Of a stretch of 64,000 nt of DNA, positions 20,489 through 32,685 are shown in pieces (position 1 is the stretch's first letter; every line of letters begins with the position of its first letter). The notes beneath the pieces were generated by a model. The model had not been told where the DNA came from and did no database searches. It was given only the letters and a program-made list of their open reading frames with translations. The stretch comes from Kosakonia oryziphila (GTDB lineage: Bacteria > Pseudomonadota > Gammaproteobacteria > Enterobacterales > Enterobacteriaceae): contig NZ_FMBC01000022.1 of assembly GCF_900094795.1 (NCBI RefSeq), forward strand, positions 1 to 64,000, read 5' to 3'. The position numbers and the translations under genes are program-made.

Positions 20489-21946
20489 TTACATCATCGG
20501 CAGCGCTAGCTGTACGATACTGATCAGCGGCTGCGGGTAAATACCCAACAGTAATACCAGCAACGCAGAGATCAGCACCACAATCCCGCCAGCACTGTAG
20601 GCCCAGTCGGAGGGCGCATCACGGTTCAGTTGCTGCGGAGCACTCAGATAGAGGCTTACCGCCACGCGCAAGTAGTAATACAAACCAATCGCCGAACCGA
20701 CCACCACCGCGCCCGTCAACCACCACAGGTGCGCCTCGACGCCAACGGCAAGAATGTAGAACTTACCGATAAAGCCTAAAGTCATCGGAATGCCCGCCAG
20801 TGACAGCATCATCACCGTCAAAACCGCCGAGAGAATCGGACGGTGCCAGAACAAACCACGATAGGAGTAAAGCGATTCTGCGTCCGGGCCGCGATATGGG
20901 CTAGACATCAGGCTCACCACACCAAACGCACCAAGGCTGCTAAACAGGTAACCGGCCAGATAAACACCAACGGTTTCCATCGACATCTGGCCGTTCTGCA
21001 ACGCAATCAGCGCCACCAGCAAATAGCCGAGGTGCGAGATGGAGGAGAAACCAAGCAGACGCTTGATGTTGGTCTGGCTCAGCGCCATCAGGTTACCGAA
21101 GATGATGGAAACAAAGGCAATAAGACCCAGTACCACACGAACGGCTTCGCTGTCGCTAATCGGCGCATAGAGGAACAAACGCATCAGCACGCCAAAGATG
21201 GCGATTTTGCTGGCAGTCGCCAGGAAGGTGGAGACTGGCGCAGGCGCGCCCTGATAAACGTCTGGCGTCCACAGGTGGAACGGCACCAGCGAGAGTTTGA
21301 AACCGAGACCGACAATCATCAGACCCAGCCCCGCCAGCAACAGCGGTTCCTGCAACATGCCTTCGCCGAGGCTCTTACCGATAGCAACAAATGCCAGATC
21401 CCCGGTTTGCGCGTACACCAGTGCGATACCGAACAGCAGGAAAGAAGAAGCTGCGGCAGACAGAATGGTGTACTTGATACTGGCTTCCAGCGAACGTTTC
21501 TGGCGGAAAGCATAACCCACCAGCCCGAACAGCGGCAGGGAGATCAGTTCAATACCAAGGAACAACGCCGCCATATGGTTGGCGTTAGCCAACAGAATGC
21601 CGCCCATTGCTGCAATCAGTACCAGCAGATAAAACTCTTCTTTGTTGTCGCTATACCCTTCCAGCCACGGATAGGCGAAGGTACAAGTGGCGAGGCTCGC
21701 CAGTAGCACCAGCCCGGTGTAGAGCATGGCGTAACCATCGACGCGCATCAGCGGCGTCACATCCATTGCTCCCGCCTGCCCAACAAACCACAGGGAGAGT
21801 AGCGCAACGTTCAGGCCGATGACCGACAGCGTGGCATTGAGGAAATGGTTGCGTCGCCACGCAATGGATAGCATCACAACCACCACCGTCAATCCGACGA
21901 TCAGCAGCGGCAGCAGCGCAATCAGGTGTTGTGGAGTAATTGTCAT
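20489..21946 (-). CDS. nuoN: NADH:quinone oxidoreductase subunit N
   Basis: Antiporter-like proton-pumping membrane subunit of complex I (485 residues, about 14 helices). Conserved Mrp-antiporter segments include [53 protein letters not shown] and [12 protein letters not shown], which carry the functional Lys and Glu residues. Last gene of the nuo operon, 6 bases after nuoM, followed by the terminator at 20435-20469. Confidence 0.98.
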   Translation of the reverse strand: MTITPQHLIALLPLLIVGLTVVVVMLSIAWRRNHFLNATLSVIGLNVALLSLWFVGQAGAMDVTPLMRVDGYAMLYTGLVLLASLATCTFAYPWLEGYSDNKEEFYLLVLIAAMGGILLANANHMAALFLGIELISLPLFGLVGYAFRQKRSLEASIKYTILSAAASSFLLFGIALVYAQTGDLAFVAIGKSLGEGMLQEPLLLAGLGLMIVGLGFKLSLVPFHLWTPDVYQGAPAPVSTFLATASKIAIFGVLMRLFLYAPISDSEAVRVVLGLIAFVSIIFGNLMALSQTNIKRLLGFSSISHLGYLLVALIALQNGQMSMETVGVYLAGYLFSSLGAFGVVSLMSSPYRGPDAESLYSYRGLFWHRPILSAVLTVMMLSLAGIPMTLGFIGKFYILAVGVEAHLWWLTGAVVVGSAIGLYYYLRVAVSLYLSAPQQLNRDAPSDWAYSAGGIVVLISALLVLLLGIYPQPLISIVQLALPMM

Positions 21947-21952
21947 GGCGAT

Positions 21953-23482
21953 TTACGGCCTTGTAGTAGTAATAGAGTTAACAAACCACTGCTGGATATT
22001 ACCCATCGCGGCATGCGAAGTATCCAGAATCGGCTGCGGATAAAAGCCAAGCAGTACCAGAAGTACAACCAGGATCAGGATCATAAACAGCTCGCGCAGT
22101 GACAGCCCCGGCAGTTCTTTGCTGGCCAGTTCGCTTTTCGCTTTACCGAAGTAGGCGCGATGCAACATTGCCAGTGAGTAAACCGATGCGAAAACCAGAC
22201 CGAAGGTGGAAATCACCGTGATCATCGGCACAACCTTGTAGCTACCGAAGAGGATCATGAATTCACCGACGAAGTTACCGGTACCCGGCATACCCAACGT
22301 GGCGACAGCGAAGAACATCGACAGCGCCGGCAACCATTTAATCTTGCTCCACAGCCCGCCCATCATACGCATGTCTCGAGTATGCACACGTTCGTACAAC
22401 TGACCACACAGGATAAACAGACCCGCCGCAGAGAGACCGTGCGCAATCATCTGGATAACCGCACCCTGATAGGCTAGCTGGCTACCGCTGTAGATAGCAA
22501 TCATCACGAAGCCCATGTGTGACACCGAAGTGTAAGCAATCAGGCGTTTGATATCTGTCTGGGTGAATGCCATCCACGCACCGTAGAAAATACCGATGAC
22601 CCCCAGCCACATGGCGATGGGCGCAAACTCTGCGGAAGCGTTCGGGAACAGCGGCAGCGAGAAGCGCAACAGACCGTAGGCCGCGGTTTTCAACAGAATC
22701 CCCGCCAGGTCAACGGAACCTGCGGTCGGTGCCTGCGAGTGCGCATCCGGTAACCAACCGTGCAGCGGCACTACCGGCATTTTCACCGCGAAGGCGATGA
22801 AGAAACCAAGCATCAGCAAATATTCGACGTGATCGGACATCTGCGTTTTCAGCAGATCTTCATAGTCGAATGTCCAGACACCGGTCGCGTTATAGTGCAC
22901 CACTACCAGCGCCAGGATGGCAATCAACATGACCAGACCACTGGCCTGGGTATAGATGAAGAACTTGGTCGCAGCCGTAATACGCGTCTTCCCGTCGGAG
23001 GCTTTGTGGCCCCACAGTGCAATCAGGAAGTACATCGGCACCAACATCATTTCCCAGAAGAAGAAGAACAGGAACATGTCGATGGCAAGGAACACGCCGA
23101 TAACGCCGCCCAGAATCCACATCAGGTTAAGATGGAAGAAGCCCTGATATTTCTCGATTTCACGCCAGGAGCAGAGTACCGCCAGCACACCGAGGAAAGC
23201 GGTCAGCACTACCATCAGCAACGACAAACCGTCCATCGCCAGATGAATATTGATGCCGAAGCGTGGGATCCACTCCAGTTTAAACTCTTCCTGCCAGGAA
23301 GGCAGACCGGTGGATTGCGTAAGAGAGTAGCCGCCCTGCATCCAGAGTTGCAGGGAAAGCGCCAGCGTCAGTCCCATGGTGATCAGGGCGATCCAGCGCG
23401 GCACCTTCACGCCGAAGCGTTCGGTCTGCCAGCAGAGAAAGCCGCCGATAAAGGGGATTAGTATTAGCCAGGGTAATAACAT
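21953..23482 (-). CDS. nuoM: NADH:quinone oxidoreductase subunit M
   Basis: Antiporter-like proton-pumping subunit of complex I, 509 residues with about 14 helices. The glutamate helix FFFWEMMLVPMYFLIALWG and the lysine-bearing KMPVVPLHGWLPDAHSQAPTAGSVDLAGILLKTAAYG are intact. It is separated from nuoL by an unusually long 271-bp gap. Confidence 0.98.
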   Translation of the reverse strand: MLLPWLILIPFIGGFLCWQTERFGVKVPRWIALITMGLTLALSLQLWMQGGYSLTQSTGLPSWQEEFKLEWIPRFGINIHLAMDGLSLLMVVLTAFLGVLAVLCSWREIEKYQGFFHLNLMWILGGVIGVFLAIDMFLFFFFWEMMLVPMYFLIALWGHKASDGKTRITAATKFFIYTQASGLVMLIAILALVVVHYNATGVWTFDYEDLLKTQMSDHVEYLLMLGFFIAFAVKMPVVPLHGWLPDAHSQAPTAGSVDLAGILLKTAAYGLLRFSLPLFPNASAEFAPIAMWLGVIGIFYGAWMAFTQTDIKRLIAYTSVSHMGFVMIAIYSGSQLAYQGAVIQMIAHGLSAAGLFILCGQLYERVHTRDMRMMGGLWSKIKWLPALSMFFAVATLGMPGTGNFVGEFMILFGSYKVVPMITVISTFGLVFASVYSLAMLHRAYFGKAKSELASKELPGLSLRELFMILILVVLLVLLGFYPQPILDTSHAAMGNIQQWFVNSITTTRP

Positions 23483-23753
23483 GGCGATGTATGTCCCTTA
23501 TATTAATTCCTGTTCAGGCTACCTTGCTCGTCATAGCGAACCCCGGCTGTGCTCACAATCCTCACGTACTTTAATACGCTCCGGTTGCTCTGCGCAGGCG
23601 GTGTCCACTCTGACTTCGCCGATAACGCCTGTCTGTCAGGAATACTTACCTAAAATATGTTTTCACCGGAGACGGATCTTCTCGCCCCACAAATCACACA
23701 AATTCAGTCTGCAGGCCGGGTAAGCGTAGCGCCAGCCGGCCCACAAACTCAGC
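23483..23753. repeat. nuoM-nuoL intercistronic region with inverted repeats
   Basis: A 271-bp gap inside an otherwise compact operon with no convincing reading frame. ATTCCTG at 23506-23512 pairs with CAGGAAT at 23637-23643, each with a nearby CAGGC/GCCTG, outlining an element of about 138 bp. A REP-like stem GGCCGG / CCGGCC lies at 23714-23741. It looks like inserted repetitive palindromic DNA that leaves the operon transcribable. I could not identify the repeat family. Confidence 0.6.
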
Positions 23754-25595
23754 TCAGCGCAATACCATCAGCAACGCCAGCACCACGACTGCGCCAATGC
23801 TCATCGACGCGACATACCAGCGCAGATACCCGTTCTCGCTAAACAGCAGCCCTTTGCCTGCAAAGCGCGAAAGGATCGCCGGAATGTTCATTAGCGCGTT
23901 CAGCGGATCGCTCTTCAGCAGCCAGGCAATGCCAAGATACGGTTTCACGAAGATGCGATCGTACAGCGCATCGAAGCCCCAGGCATTGAACCACCAGGTC
24001 CCGAAGAAACGACCTGTCGCGCTGTTGGCAATCGAGTGCACCAGCGTACGTTTACCCAGCCACAGCCAGGCCGCCAGCAGAATACCGATGACAGCAACCG
24101 CACCGGACGCCACTTCCAGCATGACCACGCTGCCGTGCGCCAGCTCGGTGGTTTCTGGCAGAACGCCTCTCAGCGGTGGCACAATCATTGCGCCAATAAA
24201 GGTGGAGAGCACCAGCAGCACAATCAGCGGCAGATGATGGGTGATCCCCTTCCCTGCGTGAGCGTGAATCTGTTCTTTCCCGTGGAAGACAATGAAAATC
24301 AGGCGGAAGGTGTACAGCGATGTCATAAATGCGCCAACCAGACCGGCAATCATCAGATTGACATGACCGTTTGCTACCGCACCAGCAAGTATTTCGTCCT
24401 TACTGAAGAAGCCTGCGGTCAGCAATGGCAGCGCCGACAGCGCCGCGCCACCAACCAGGAAGCAAGCATATACCAGCGGAATCGACTTACGCAGACCACC
24501 CATTTTGAAAATGTTCTGCTCATGATGGCAGGCGAGGATCACCGAACCGGACGACAGGAACAGCAGTGCTTTAAAGAATGCATGCGTCATCAGGTGGAAA
24601 ATCGCCGCGTCCCAGGCTTGAACGCCCAGCGCCAGGAACATGTAACCGATCTGGCTCATGGTTGAGTAAGCCAGTACGCGTTTGATATCCGTCTGCACCA
24701 GCGCGGCGAAACCAGCCATCAGCAGCGTTACCGCACCGACGATACCGACCAGATGCAGCACTTCCGGCGTCAGCAGGAACAACCCATGTGTACGGGCAAT
24801 CAGATAAACACCGGCAGTCACCATGGTAGCGGCGTGGATCAGCGCGGAAACCGGCGTCGGACCAGCCATCGCGTCCGCCAGCCATGTTTGCAACGGCAGT
24901 TGCGCGGATTTACCGACCGCACCACCCAGCAACATCAGCGTCGCCCACATCAGCATGTTATTGCCGTTGGCGAAGTGCTGCGGCGCCAGTTCAACCATTT
25001 CGCGGAAGTTCAGCGTACCCAGTTCGTTGTAAAGGATGAACAGCGCGAAAGCGAGGAAGACGTCACCCACACGGGTAACGACGAATGCTTTCATCGCCGC
25101 AGCACCATTCTTCGGATCGGTATAGTAGAAGCCGATCAGCAGATAGGAGCACAGGCCCACGCCTTCCCAGCCGAGGTACATCAGCAGCAGGTTATCCGCC
25201 AGCACCAGTACCACCATGCTGGCGATAAACAGGTTGGTGTAGGCGAAGAAACGGGAATAACCCTCTTCTCCGCGCATATACCAGGAAGCGAACATATGAA
25301 TCAGGAAACCCACGCCGGTGACGACCGAAAGCATGGTCAGAGACAGGCCGTCCAGCACCAGGTTGAAACCGATGTTGAAATCACCGACCGCCATCCACGT
25401 CCACAGCGGTTGCGAAAACGCCTGTTGACCGTTATTGAAAAAATCAACGCCAACAAGGGCGGTCACCAGTGCCGCGAGACCTATCGAGCCAACGCCAACG
25501 GTTGCAGAAAGATTCTCTGACCAGCGCCCACGGGAAAAGGCGAGTAAGACAAAGCCAATAAAAGGCAGAATAATGGTTAAGGCGAGCATGTTCAT
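23754..25595 (-). CDS. nuoL: NADH:quinone oxidoreductase subunit L
   Basis: Largest antiporter-like subunit of complex I (613 residues, about 16 helices). Its long C-terminal amphipathic lateral helix braces NuoM and NuoN. Conserved segments: [55 protein letters not shown] and [14 protein letters not shown]. Overlaps nuoK by 4 bases. Confidence 0.98.
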   Translation of the reverse strand: MNMLALTIILPFIGFVLLAFSRGRWSENLSATVGVGSIGLAALVTALVGVDFFNNGQQAFSQPLWTWMAVGDFNIGFNLVLDGLSLTMLSVVTGVGFLIHMFASWYMRGEEGYSRFFAYTNLFIASMVVLVLADNLLLMYLGWEGVGLCSYLLIGFYYTDPKNGAAAMKAFVVTRVGDVFLAFALFILYNELGTLNFREMVELAPQHFANGNNMLMWATLMLLGGAVGKSAQLPLQTWLADAMAGPTPVSALIHAATMVTAGVYLIARTHGLFLLTPEVLHLVGIVGAVTLLMAGFAALVQTDIKRVLAYSTMSQIGYMFLALGVQAWDAAIFHLMTHAFFKALLFLSSGSVILACHHEQNIFKMGGLRKSIPLVYACFLVGGAALSALPLLTAGFFSKDEILAGAVANGHVNLMIAGLVGAFMTSLYTFRLIFIVFHGKEQIHAHAGKGITHHLPLIVLLVLSTFIGAMIVPPLRGVLPETTELAHGSVVMLEVASGAVAVIGILLAAWLWLGKRTLVHSIANSATGRFFGTWWFNAWGFDALYDRIFVKPYLGIAWLLKSDPLNALMNIPAILSRFAGKGLLFSENGYLRWYVASMSIGAVVVLALLMVLR

Positions 25596-25894
25596 CCACG
25601 CATCTCACTTACTGAATCGATATTCAGATTCTGGCGGCGACGATGGAGTTGCAGCAGCAACGCCAGGCCAATACTCGCTTCCGCAGCCGCGAGGCTAATG
25701 GCGAGGATATACATCACCTGCCCGTCGGTCTGTCCCCAGTAACTGCCAGCAACCACGAAGGCCAGTGCAGCAGCGTTAATCATGATTTCCAGCCCAATCA
25801 GCATAAACAGCAGGTTGCGGCGGATAACCAGACCGGTCAGACCCAAAACAAACAAAATCGCTGCGAGGATCAGTCCATGTTGTAAGGGGATCAT
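25592..25894 (-). CDS. nuoK: NADH:quinone oxidoreductase subunit K
   Basis: Small complex I membrane subunit of 100 residues with three helices. The conserved membrane glutamates fall in [15 protein letters not shown] (Glu36) and [16 protein letters not shown] (Glu72). Overlaps both nuoJ and nuoL by 4 bases (ATGA junctions). Confidence 0.98.
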   Translation of the reverse strand: MIPLQHGLILAAILFVLGLTGLVIRRNLLFMLIGLEIMINAAALAFVVAGSYWGQTDGQVMYILAISLAAAEASIGLALLLQLHRRRQNLNIDSVSEMRG

Positions 25895-26445
25895 GCTTGC
25901 TCCTCCGTTTTTCTTTTCGCGCGGTCATCGGTGCGATTGCTCAGCACTTCACCGGCCCTGTCTTCGCGACCCAGATGGAAGGCCACAACCAGACCAGCAA
26001 GCAGCAGCATGGAGGCCAGCTCCACGGCCAAAACATAAGGGCCAAACAGCGTAATACCAACCGCTTTCGCGCTAATCGCTGCCCCGTCGATACCCTGATC
26101 GCTAACGCCCAGAATGGCGTAAATCATCACCCCAAGCAGCACCGCAGAGAGCAGCGCCGGGCCGATCCAGATTTGCGGCGACAGCCAGTTGCGCTCCTGC
26201 TCAACCACGGTATTACCAAGGTTCAGCATCATCACCACAAATACGAACAGCACCATGATGGCCCCGGCGTAAACGATGATCTCCAGTGCACCGGCGAAGT
26301 AAGCGCCGAGTGAAAAGAAGACCCCGGCAATAGCCAGCAGCGACACAATCAGGTACAGCAAGGCGTGCACCGGGTTGGTATGCGTTATTACGCGTACCGT
26401 CGTCAGGATGGCGACCAGGCCACAGATATAAAAAGCGAACTCCAT
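25891..26445 (-). CDS. nuoJ: NADH:quinone oxidoreductase subunit J
   Basis: Complex I membrane subunit of 184 residues with five predicted helices and a charged, non-membrane C-terminal tail. The third helix contains the flexible glycine/tyrosine segment [20 protein letters not shown], typical of the family. Lies 11 bases after nuoI and overlaps nuoK. Confidence 0.98.
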   Translation of the reverse strand: MEFAFYICGLVAILTTVRVITHTNPVHALLYLIVSLLAIAGVFFSLGAYFAGALEIIVYAGAIMVLFVFVVMMLNLGNTVVEQERNWLSPQIWIGPALLSAVLLGVMIYAILGVSDQGIDGAAISAKAVGITLFGPYVLAVELASMLLLAGLVVAFHLGREDRAGEVLSNRTDDRAKRKTEEQA

Positions 26446-26456
26446 TGCCCCTCTCC

Positions 26457-26999
26457 TTACGGTAACAGGCTCTTGACGTCGATAGGTTTGGCTTCGTTTT
26501 CCGCTTCACCTTTATCTTTGCCGTCGATTGCCATACCTGCCATCCGGTAGAAGTTATATTCCGGGTATTTGCCCGGACCGGAGATCAGCAGATCCTCTTT
26601 TTCGTACACCAGGTCCTGACGTTTGTATTCACCCATTTCGAAATCCGGGGTGAGCTGAATCGCCGTTGTCGGGCACGCCTCTTCGCACAAACCACAGAAA
26701 ATGCAGCGTGAGAAGTTGATACGGAAAAACTCCGGATACCAGCGACCGTCCTGCATCTCCGCTTTTTGCAGCGAGATACAGCCTACCGGGCACGCTACCG
26801 CACAAAGGTTACAGGCAACGCAACGCTCGGAACCGTCCGGGTCGCGCGTCAGCACGATACGTCCACGGTAACGCGGCGGCAGATAAACCGGCTCTTCAGG
26901 GTACATACGGGTTTCGCGCTTCGCGAAAGCATGCAGGCCAATCATCCAGATACTACGGACCTGGGTGCCGAAGCCCACGAGTAATTCTTTTAAAGTCAT
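26457..26999 (-). CDS. nuoI: NADH:quinone oxidoreductase subunit I
   Basis: Peripheral-arm subunit (180 residues) carrying clusters N6a and N6b. Two classic ferredoxin motifs are complete: Cys60/63/66/70 ([11 protein letters not shown]) and Cys99/102/105/109 ([11 protein letters not shown]), with Cys74 completing the crosswise ligation. The N-terminal helix associates with the membrane near NuoH. Confidence 0.98.
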   Translation of the reverse strand: MTLKELLVGFGTQVRSIWMIGLHAFAKRETRMYPEEPVYLPPRYRGRIVLTRDPDGSERCVACNLCAVACPVGCISLQKAEMQDGRWYPEFFRINFSRCIFCGLCEEACPTTAIQLTPDFEMGEYKRQDLVYEKEDLLISGPGKYPEYNFYRMAGMAIDGKDKGEAENEAKPIDVKSLLP

Positions 27000-27013
27000 G
27001 GTCTTTTCACCCC

Positions 27014-27991
27014 TTATTGCGCCTGCCAGAGAATGACAGCCGCTGTTCCCAGCAAGTTGAGTAGCGTCAACGGCAGACAGATTTTCCAGCCGAACGACAT
27101 CACCTGATCATAACGAGGACGCGGCAGTGCGGCGCGAATCAAAATGAACATCATCATAAAGAACGCGGTTTTCAGCGCGAACCAGATGAAAGGCGGTAAC
27201 AACGGCCCCTGCCAGCCACCGAAGAACAGCGTGACCATCAGCGCGGAAATGGTGACGATACCGATATATTCACCGACGAAGAACAGACCGAATTTCATCC
27301 CGGAATATTCAATGTGGTAACCATCCGCCAGTTCCTGCTCAGCTTCCGGCTGGTCAAACGGGTGACGGTGACACACCGCCACGCCTGCGATAGCAAAGGT
27401 CAGAAAACCGAAGAACTGCGGAATGACGTTCCACAAACCTGCCTGGTTGTTGACGATATCGGTCATGTTGAATGAACCGGCCTGCGCCACCACGCCCATC
27501 AGGGAAAGCCCAAGGAACACTTCATAGCTCAGAGTTTGCGCAGAAGCACGCATCGCACCGAGCAGTGAGTATTTGTTGTTACTCGACCAGCCAGCGAATA
27601 GCACCGCGTAAACCGCCAATCCTGCCATCATTAAGAAGAACAGGATGCCGATGTTCAGATCCGCCACGACCCAGGTCGGGCTGACCGGCACAATAGCGAA
27701 CGCTAACAGCAACGAGGTGAAGGCGATCATCGGCGCGAGGGTGAAGATCACACGATCGGAGAAGCGCGGGATCCAGTCCTCTTTAAAGAACATTTTGATC
27801 ATATCCGCAACCAACTGGAGTGAACCACCCCAGCCAACGCGGTTCGGTCCGTAGCGGTTCTGGAACAAACCGAGCAGGCGTCGTTCGCCAAAGCTCATGA
27901 ACGCACCGCAGGTGACCACCACCAGCAGAATGACAACGGCTTTCAGGATGCTCAGCAAAATGTCGATAACATCCGGTGTTAACCAGCTCAT
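27014..27991 (-). CDS. nuoH: NADH:quinone oxidoreductase subunit H
   Basis: Membrane subunit forming the quinone-entry chamber at the junction of the complex I arms. 325 residues, eight predicted helices. The loop [23 protein letters not shown], with its conserved acidic residues, and [15 protein letters not shown] are intact. Overlaps nuoG by 4 bases. Confidence 0.98.
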   Translation of the reverse strand: MSWLTPDVIDILLSILKAVVILLVVVTCGAFMSFGERRLLGLFQNRYGPNRVGWGGSLQLVADMIKMFFKEDWIPRFSDRVIFTLAPMIAFTSLLLAFAIVPVSPTWVVADLNIGILFFLMMAGLAVYAVLFAGWSSNNKYSLLGAMRASAQTLSYEVFLGLSLMGVVAQAGSFNMTDIVNNQAGLWNVIPQFFGFLTFAIAGVAVCHRHPFDQPEAEQELADGYHIEYSGMKFGLFFVGEYIGIVTISALMVTLFFGGWQGPLLPPFIWFALKTAFFMMMFILIRAALPRPRYDQVMSFGWKICLPLTLLNLLGTAAVILWQAQ

Positions 27992-30714
27992 GCTTGCGCC
28001 TCCCGCAGATTTTCAAGACGTGCTCCGGCCAGCACCGGCGCGATACCCTGCATCCCCATCGGCAGACCAACCTGCCCTGCTGTCAGACCTTCGGAAACCT
28101 GCAATGGCAGGCTGATGGTCTGACCTTCCCAGGTGAAGGAGATATGCGCGCCCGCGTTAACGCCAAGCTTCGCAGCGTCGGCCGGGTTCAGCTTGATGTA
28201 TGGTTGCGGCATACGGCTCTGGAATACCGGAGCACGCTGCGACATTTCATCGCTACCAAACAAGTGGTAGTACGGCGCGATACGCCATTTACCCTCTTGC
28301 GCTTCGAAGGTTCCCGGAATGGAAGTGAAGTATTCCAGCCCACTTTCGCTGGCCTCAATCAAACGTACGCCCGGATCGCCGTGACGCAGGTGTCCACCCA
28401 CTTCTGCCTGGAATTTGTTCCATGCCTGCGGGGAGTTCCAGCCCGGTGCCCACGCAAACGGAATTTGAGAACGCGGAGCGGACGGCTGGTTGTTCCCTTC
28501 CATAGAGAAGGCGAACATGGTGTCTTTATCCTGCGGCTGGCGCGGTTCGTGCACGCTGATATTGGCGCGCATGGCGGTACGTCCACTGTAACGATGCGGT
28601 TCACGGGCCAGTTTCTGACCGCGGATGCGGAAGCTGGCGTCCGGCGCCGCTTCTTTAATCCCTGCCAGTTGCGGCAACGCTTCAACGGCGGCGTCAATCA
28701 CATGGTCAAGCTGCGTCCAGTCGACTTCGCGGTTTTCAACGGTGCTGTGCAGCGAATGCAGCCAGCGCCAGCTCTCCAGCATAATGGTTTTGCTGTCGTA
28801 GTAGGTCGGATCGTAAACCTGGAAGAAACGCTGCGCGCGACCTTCGTTATTGATTACCGTACCGTCACTTTCTGCAAAGCTGGCCGCGGAGAGCACCAGA
28901 TGAGCCTGCTCCATGATTGCCGTACGCTGATGATCAATCACCAATACCAGCGGTGCTTTCGCCAGCGCGGCATCCACGCGTGCAGCAGAAGCATGGCGGT
29001 GCAGATCATTTTCCAGCACCACAACAGCATCAGCGTGGCCGTATTCCAGCTCCGCCAGCGCGTCATCAAGGCTGCCGCCGCCAATCAGGCCCAGGCCCAT
29101 GCTGTTCACCGAACGAGCAATCATGGTGATGCCGACATCGGCACCGCGCCCTTTCAGCGCTTTTGCCACGTTGGCAGCAGCCTGAATCACTTCCACGCTA
29201 CCGGCGTTCGTCCCGGAAATAATCAGCGGTTTCTTCGCGCCGGCCAACGCCTGGACAATCACATCGATTTTGTTTTTCAGGTCGCTGCTCAGACCGTCAA
29301 CCGCCGGCGCCGTCTCATCCAGCGCGTGAGCGATGGCGAAACCTAAACGCGCCTGATCTTCGACCGGTGCGCAATAGGTCCACGCAGCGACATCATCCAG
29401 ACGGGTGCTGTCGACGTTGGTAACAAACAGCGGATGTTTGGCGCGCTGACCGATGTTCATGATCGCCGCAATCTGCCAGTCGGCGACTTTCTGCGCCGCC
29501 GCCATTTCTCGGGCTTTGCCTTTCACGGCCTGACGCACCGCCAGCGCAACGCGCGCGCCGGTCTGCGTGATGTCTTCGCCGAGGACCAGCACCGCATCAT
29601 AAGATTCGATTTCGCGCAGGGCCGGGGTACGGATGCCGCCTTCGCGCAGCACTTTCAGCGCCAGTTCCAGACGCTCCTGCTCACCTTTGGCGATGCCAGT
29701 GTAGAAATTATCCGCACCGACCAGCGCGCGCAGGGCAAAATTGCTCTCCACGCTGGCGCGCGGCGAACCAATGCCTATTACTTTCTTCGACTGACGCAGA
29801 ATGTCCGCCGCGCCCTGCATCGCCTGCTCAGCATTCAGGGTGATCAGATCATCGCCACGGCGCTGTACCGGCTGACGAGGCCTGTCTTTCAGGTTGACAT
29901 AGCCATAACCGAAACGGCCACGGTCGCAAAGGAAGTAGTGGTTAACGGTACCGTTGTAACGGTTTTCGATGCGGCGCAGTTCGCCGTACCGTTCACCCGG
30001 ACTGGTATTGCAACCCAGTGAACACTGCTGGCAGATGCTCGGCGCAAACTGCATATCCCACTTACGGTTGTAACGCTCAGAGTGCGTTTTGTCGGTGAAG
30101 ACGCCAGTGGGGCAGATTTCCACCAGGTTGCCGGAGAACTCACTTTCCAGCGTGCCATCTTCCGGACGGCCAAAGTAGACGTTATCGTGCGCGCCATACA
30201 CGCCAAGATCCGTGCCGTCTGCGTAGTCTTTGTAATAACGCACACAACGGTAGCAGGCGATACAGCGGTTCATTTCGTGTGAGATGAACGGGCCAAGATC
30301 CTGATTACGGTGAGTACGTTTAGTAAAACGATAGCGACGGAAGCTATGACCTGTCATGACGGTCATATCTTGCAGGTGGCAGTTGCCGCCCTCTTCGCAG
30401 ACCGGGCAATCGTGCGGGTGGTTGGTCATTAACCACTCCACTACGCTTTCACGGAACTGCTTCGCTTCATCGTCATCGATGGAAATAAAAGTACCGTCGG
30501 ATGCCGGTGTCATACAGGACATCACCAGGCGGCCACGCGTGTCTTCCGCGTTTTGATATTGCTTCACCGCACACTGGCGGCACGCACCCACGCTCCCAAG
30601 CGCCGGATGCCAGCAAAAATAAGGAATATCAAGGCCTAAGGAAAGACAAGCCTCAAGAAGGTTGTCTGCTCCGTTTACCTCGTATTCTTTGCCGTCTACA
30701 TGAATAGTAGCCAT
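27988..30714 (-). CDS. nuoG: NADH:quinone oxidoreductase subunit G
   Basis: Large peripheral-arm iron-sulfur subunit, 908 residues. The N-terminal 2Fe-2S domain uses Cys34, Cys45, Cys48 and a later Cys in SCMTP. It is followed by the His-Cys motif [16 protein letters not shown], the 4Fe-4S pair [13 protein letters not shown] / EICPTGVF, and the extra CQQCSLGC cluster site. The rest is a molybdopterin-oxidoreductase-like domain without the cofactor. The ATG at 30714 ([10 protein letters not shown]) gives the E. coli length; an ATG two codons earlier is also in frame. Confidence 0.97.
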   Translation of the reverse strand: MATIHVDGKEYEVNGADNLLEACLSLGLDIPYFCWHPALGSVGACRQCAVKQYQNAEDTRGRLVMSCMTPASDGTFISIDDDEAKQFRESVVEWLMTNHPHDCPVCEEGGNCHLQDMTVMTGHSFRRYRFTKRTHRNQDLGPFISHEMNRCIACYRCVRYYKDYADGTDLGVYGAHDNVYFGRPEDGTLESEFSGNLVEICPTGVFTDKTHSERYNRKWDMQFAPSICQQCSLGCNTSPGERYGELRRIENRYNGTVNHYFLCDRGRFGYGYVNLKDRPRQPVQRRGDDLITLNAEQAMQGAADILRQSKKVIGIGSPRASVESNFALRALVGADNFYTGIAKGEQERLELALKVLREGGIRTPALREIESYDAVLVLGEDITQTGARVALAVRQAVKGKAREMAAAQKVADWQIAAIMNIGQRAKHPLFVTNVDSTRLDDVAAWTYCAPVEDQARLGFAIAHALDETAPAVDGLSSDLKNKIDVIVQALAGAKKPLIISGTNAGSVEVIQAAANVAKALKGRGADVGITMIARSVNSMGLGLIGGGSLDDALAELEYGHADAVVVLENDLHRHASAARVDAALAKAPLVLVIDHQRTAIMEQAHLVLSAASFAESDGTVINNEGRAQRFFQVYDPTYYDSKTIMLESWRWLHSLHSTVENREVDWTQLDHVIDAAVEALPQLAGIKEAAPDASFRIRGQKLAREPHRYSGRTAMRANISVHEPRQPQDKDTMFAFSMEGNNQPSAPRSQIPFAWAPGWNSPQAWNKFQAEVGGHLRHGDPGVRLIEASESGLEYFTSIPGTFEAQEGKWRIAPYYHLFGSDEMSQRAPVFQSRMPQPYIKLNPADAAKLGVNAGAHISFTWEGQTISLPLQVSEGLTAGQVGLPMGMQGIAPVLAGARLENLREAQA

Positions 30715-30848
30715 TAGCATGCTTCCAGTTGGCCTGAATAACCTTTGTCCTTCGCGCCGTATCAGCGTTGTTACATCGCGAAGATTGCAGGTCTTTCTCA
30801 GGTATTAATCAAATTTTTTTCCGGCCTCGCCCAGGCGAGTAACCCCAA
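30715..30848. repeat. nuoF-nuoG intercistronic palindromic region
   Basis: A 134-bp gap longer than other nuo junctions. It holds a two-part stem (ACCT plus CTTCGCG at 30741-30756 pairing with CGCGAAG plus AGGT at 30777-30792, with symmetrical 5-base internal loops). A second perfect stem CTCGCC / GGCGAG lies at 30826-30839. In the direction of nuo transcription neither is followed by a U-run, so they are more likely RNA-stability or repeat structures than terminators. Confidence 0.6.
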
Positions 30849-32186
30849 TTACCAGCGCGCTTTCAGCAAGTTTGGCTGGATACCGCCAATCGCATGGGTA
30901 TTGCTGAATTGCTGTTTAATGCCCGCTTCGAATTCTTCGCGGAAATATTTAATTGCGCTCTGTAAGGGTTCAACCGCACCCGGCGCATGCGCGCAGAAGG
31001 TTTTACCTGGCCCAAGTTGTCGACACAGTTGCTCAAGTGTCTCGATGTCCCCAGGCTGGCCTTCACCACGCTCCAGCGCACGCAGAATTTTTACGCTCCA
31101 CGGCAGGCCATCGCGGCATGGCGTACACCAGCCGCAGGATTCGCGGGCGAAAAACTCTTCCAGATTACGCACCAGCGGCACCATGCCAATCTCATGATCG
31201 ACGGCCATGGCCAGCGCCGTTCCCAGACGGCTGCCCGCTTTGCCGATGCTTTCGAATTCCATTGGCAGATCGAGGTGCGCTTCGGTCAGGAAGTCTGTCC
31301 CCGCGCCACCAGGCTGCCAGGCTTTGAATTTCAGGCCATCGCGCATGCCACCGGCATAATCTTCGAGGATTTCACGCGCGGTCGTACCAAACGGCAGTTC
31401 CCACAGGCCCGGGTTTTTCACGCGACCGGAGAAACCCATCAGCTTGGTGCCCGCATCTTTGCTGGTCGAAATGTTCTGATACCATTCAACACCGTTAGCC
31501 AGAATGGCTGGCACGTTGCACAGGGTTTCAACGTTGTTGACGCAAGTCGGTTTACCCCATGCGCCGGAGCTTGCCGGGAACGGCGGCTTGGAGCGCGGGT
31601 TCGCGCGGCGACCTTCCAGCGAGTTAATCAGCGCGGTCTCTTCACCGCAGATATAGCGCCCGGCCCCGGTGTGAACGAACAGTTCAAAATCAAAACCGCT
31701 ACCGAGGATATTTTTACCCAGCAAACCCGCTTCGGTCGCTTCGGCAATGGCGCGACGCAGATGTACTGCTGCTTCTATATATTCGCCACGCAGGAAGATG
31801 TAGCCACGGTAAGCTTTCAGCGCAAAGGCGGAAATCAGCATGCCTTCCACCAGCAGGTGCGGCAACTGCTCCATCAACAGACGGTCTTTATAGGTACCCG
31901 GCTCCATTTCATCAGCATTACACAGCAGGTAACGGATGTTCATGGATTCGTCTTTCGGCATCAGGCTCCACTTCAGCCCCGTGGAGAAGCCAGCGCCGCC
32001 ACGGCCTTTAAGGCCGGAATCTTTTACCGCATTGACGATCTCGTCCGGCGCCATGCCAGAAAGCGCTTTACGCGCACCAGCATAACCATTTTTACTCTGG
32101 TATTCCTCCAGCCAGACCGGCTGCTTGTCGTCACGCAGCCGCCAGGTCAGCGGATGAGTTTCGGGAGTACGGATAACTGTTTTCAT
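30849..32186 (-). CDS. nuoF: NADH:quinone oxidoreductase subunit F
   Basis: NADH- and FMN-binding subunit of complex I, 445 residues. The glycine-rich nucleotide loop [10 protein letters not shown] occupies 61-70, the FMN region [19 protein letters not shown] follows, and the N3 4Fe-4S motif [12 protein letters not shown] lies near 350. Overlaps nuoE by 4 bases. Confidence 0.98.
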   Translation of the reverse strand: MKTVIRTPETHPLTWRLRDDKQPVWLEEYQSKNGYAGARKALSGMAPDEIVNAVKDSGLKGRGGAGFSTGLKWSLMPKDESMNIRYLLCNADEMEPGTYKDRLLMEQLPHLLVEGMLISAFALKAYRGYIFLRGEYIEAAVHLRRAIAEATEAGLLGKNILGSGFDFELFVHTGAGRYICGEETALINSLEGRRANPRSKPPFPASSGAWGKPTCVNNVETLCNVPAILANGVEWYQNISTSKDAGTKLMGFSGRVKNPGLWELPFGTTAREILEDYAGGMRDGLKFKAWQPGGAGTDFLTEAHLDLPMEFESIGKAGSRLGTALAMAVDHEIGMVPLVRNLEEFFARESCGWCTPCRDGLPWSVKILRALERGEGQPGDIETLEQLCRQLGPGKTFCAHAPGAVEPLQSAIKYFREEFEAGIKQQFSNTHAIGGIQPNLLKARW

Positions 32187-32683
32187 TTATACCGCTCCAG
32201 CAGTTCGGGAATGCCTTCCGGAGTCAGATGCGCGTGAGTGTCCTCATCAATCATCATGTTCGGCCCTTTATCGCAGTTGCCCAGACAGCAGGTCGGCAGC
32301 AGCGTAAAGCGGCCGTCGAAAGTGGTCTGGCCCGGCTTGATCTTCAGGTGGCTTTCAATCGCCGACTGAATGCCCTGATAACCGGTGATATGGCAAACCA
32401 CGCTGTCGCAATAGCGGATCACGTGGCGACCGACTGGCTGACGGAAGATCTGGCTGTAGAACGTTGCCACGCCTTCGACATCGCTCGCCGGGATCCCCAG
32501 AACATCAGCAATGGCATAAATCGCGCCGTCCGGCACCCAGCCACGCTGCTTCTGAACAATCTTCAGCGCTTCAATGGACGCCGCACGCGGGTCTTCATAG
32601 TGGTGCTTTTCGTGCTCAATTGCCTCACGCTCTGCCGCACTCAGCTCAAAAGCCTCGGTTTGTGGTTGTTGATTCTCGTGCAT
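32183..32683 (-). CDS. nuoE: NADH:quinone oxidoreductase subunit E
   Basis: Thioredoxin-fold 2Fe-2S subunit of the NADH-oxidising module, 166 residues. N1a cluster ligands are visible as Cys92 and Cys97 (YCDSVVC) and Cys133 and Cys137 (CCLGNC). Starts 2 bases after the nuoCD stop. Confidence 0.98.
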   Translation of the reverse strand: MHENQQPQTEAFELSAAEREAIEHEKHHYEDPRAASIEALKIVQKQRGWVPDGAIYAIADVLGIPASDVEGVATFYSQIFRQPVGRHVIRYCDSVVCHITGYQGIQSAIESHLKIKPGQTTFDGRFTLLPTCCLGNCDKGPNMMIDEDTHAHLTPEGIPELLERYK

Positions 32684-32685
32684 AA

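Noticed and set aside
27976-29346. 456-codon plus-strand frame opposite nuoG
   Set aside because: Shadow of nuoG; composition is rich in Arg, His and Gln with no recognisable domain and no ribosome binding site.
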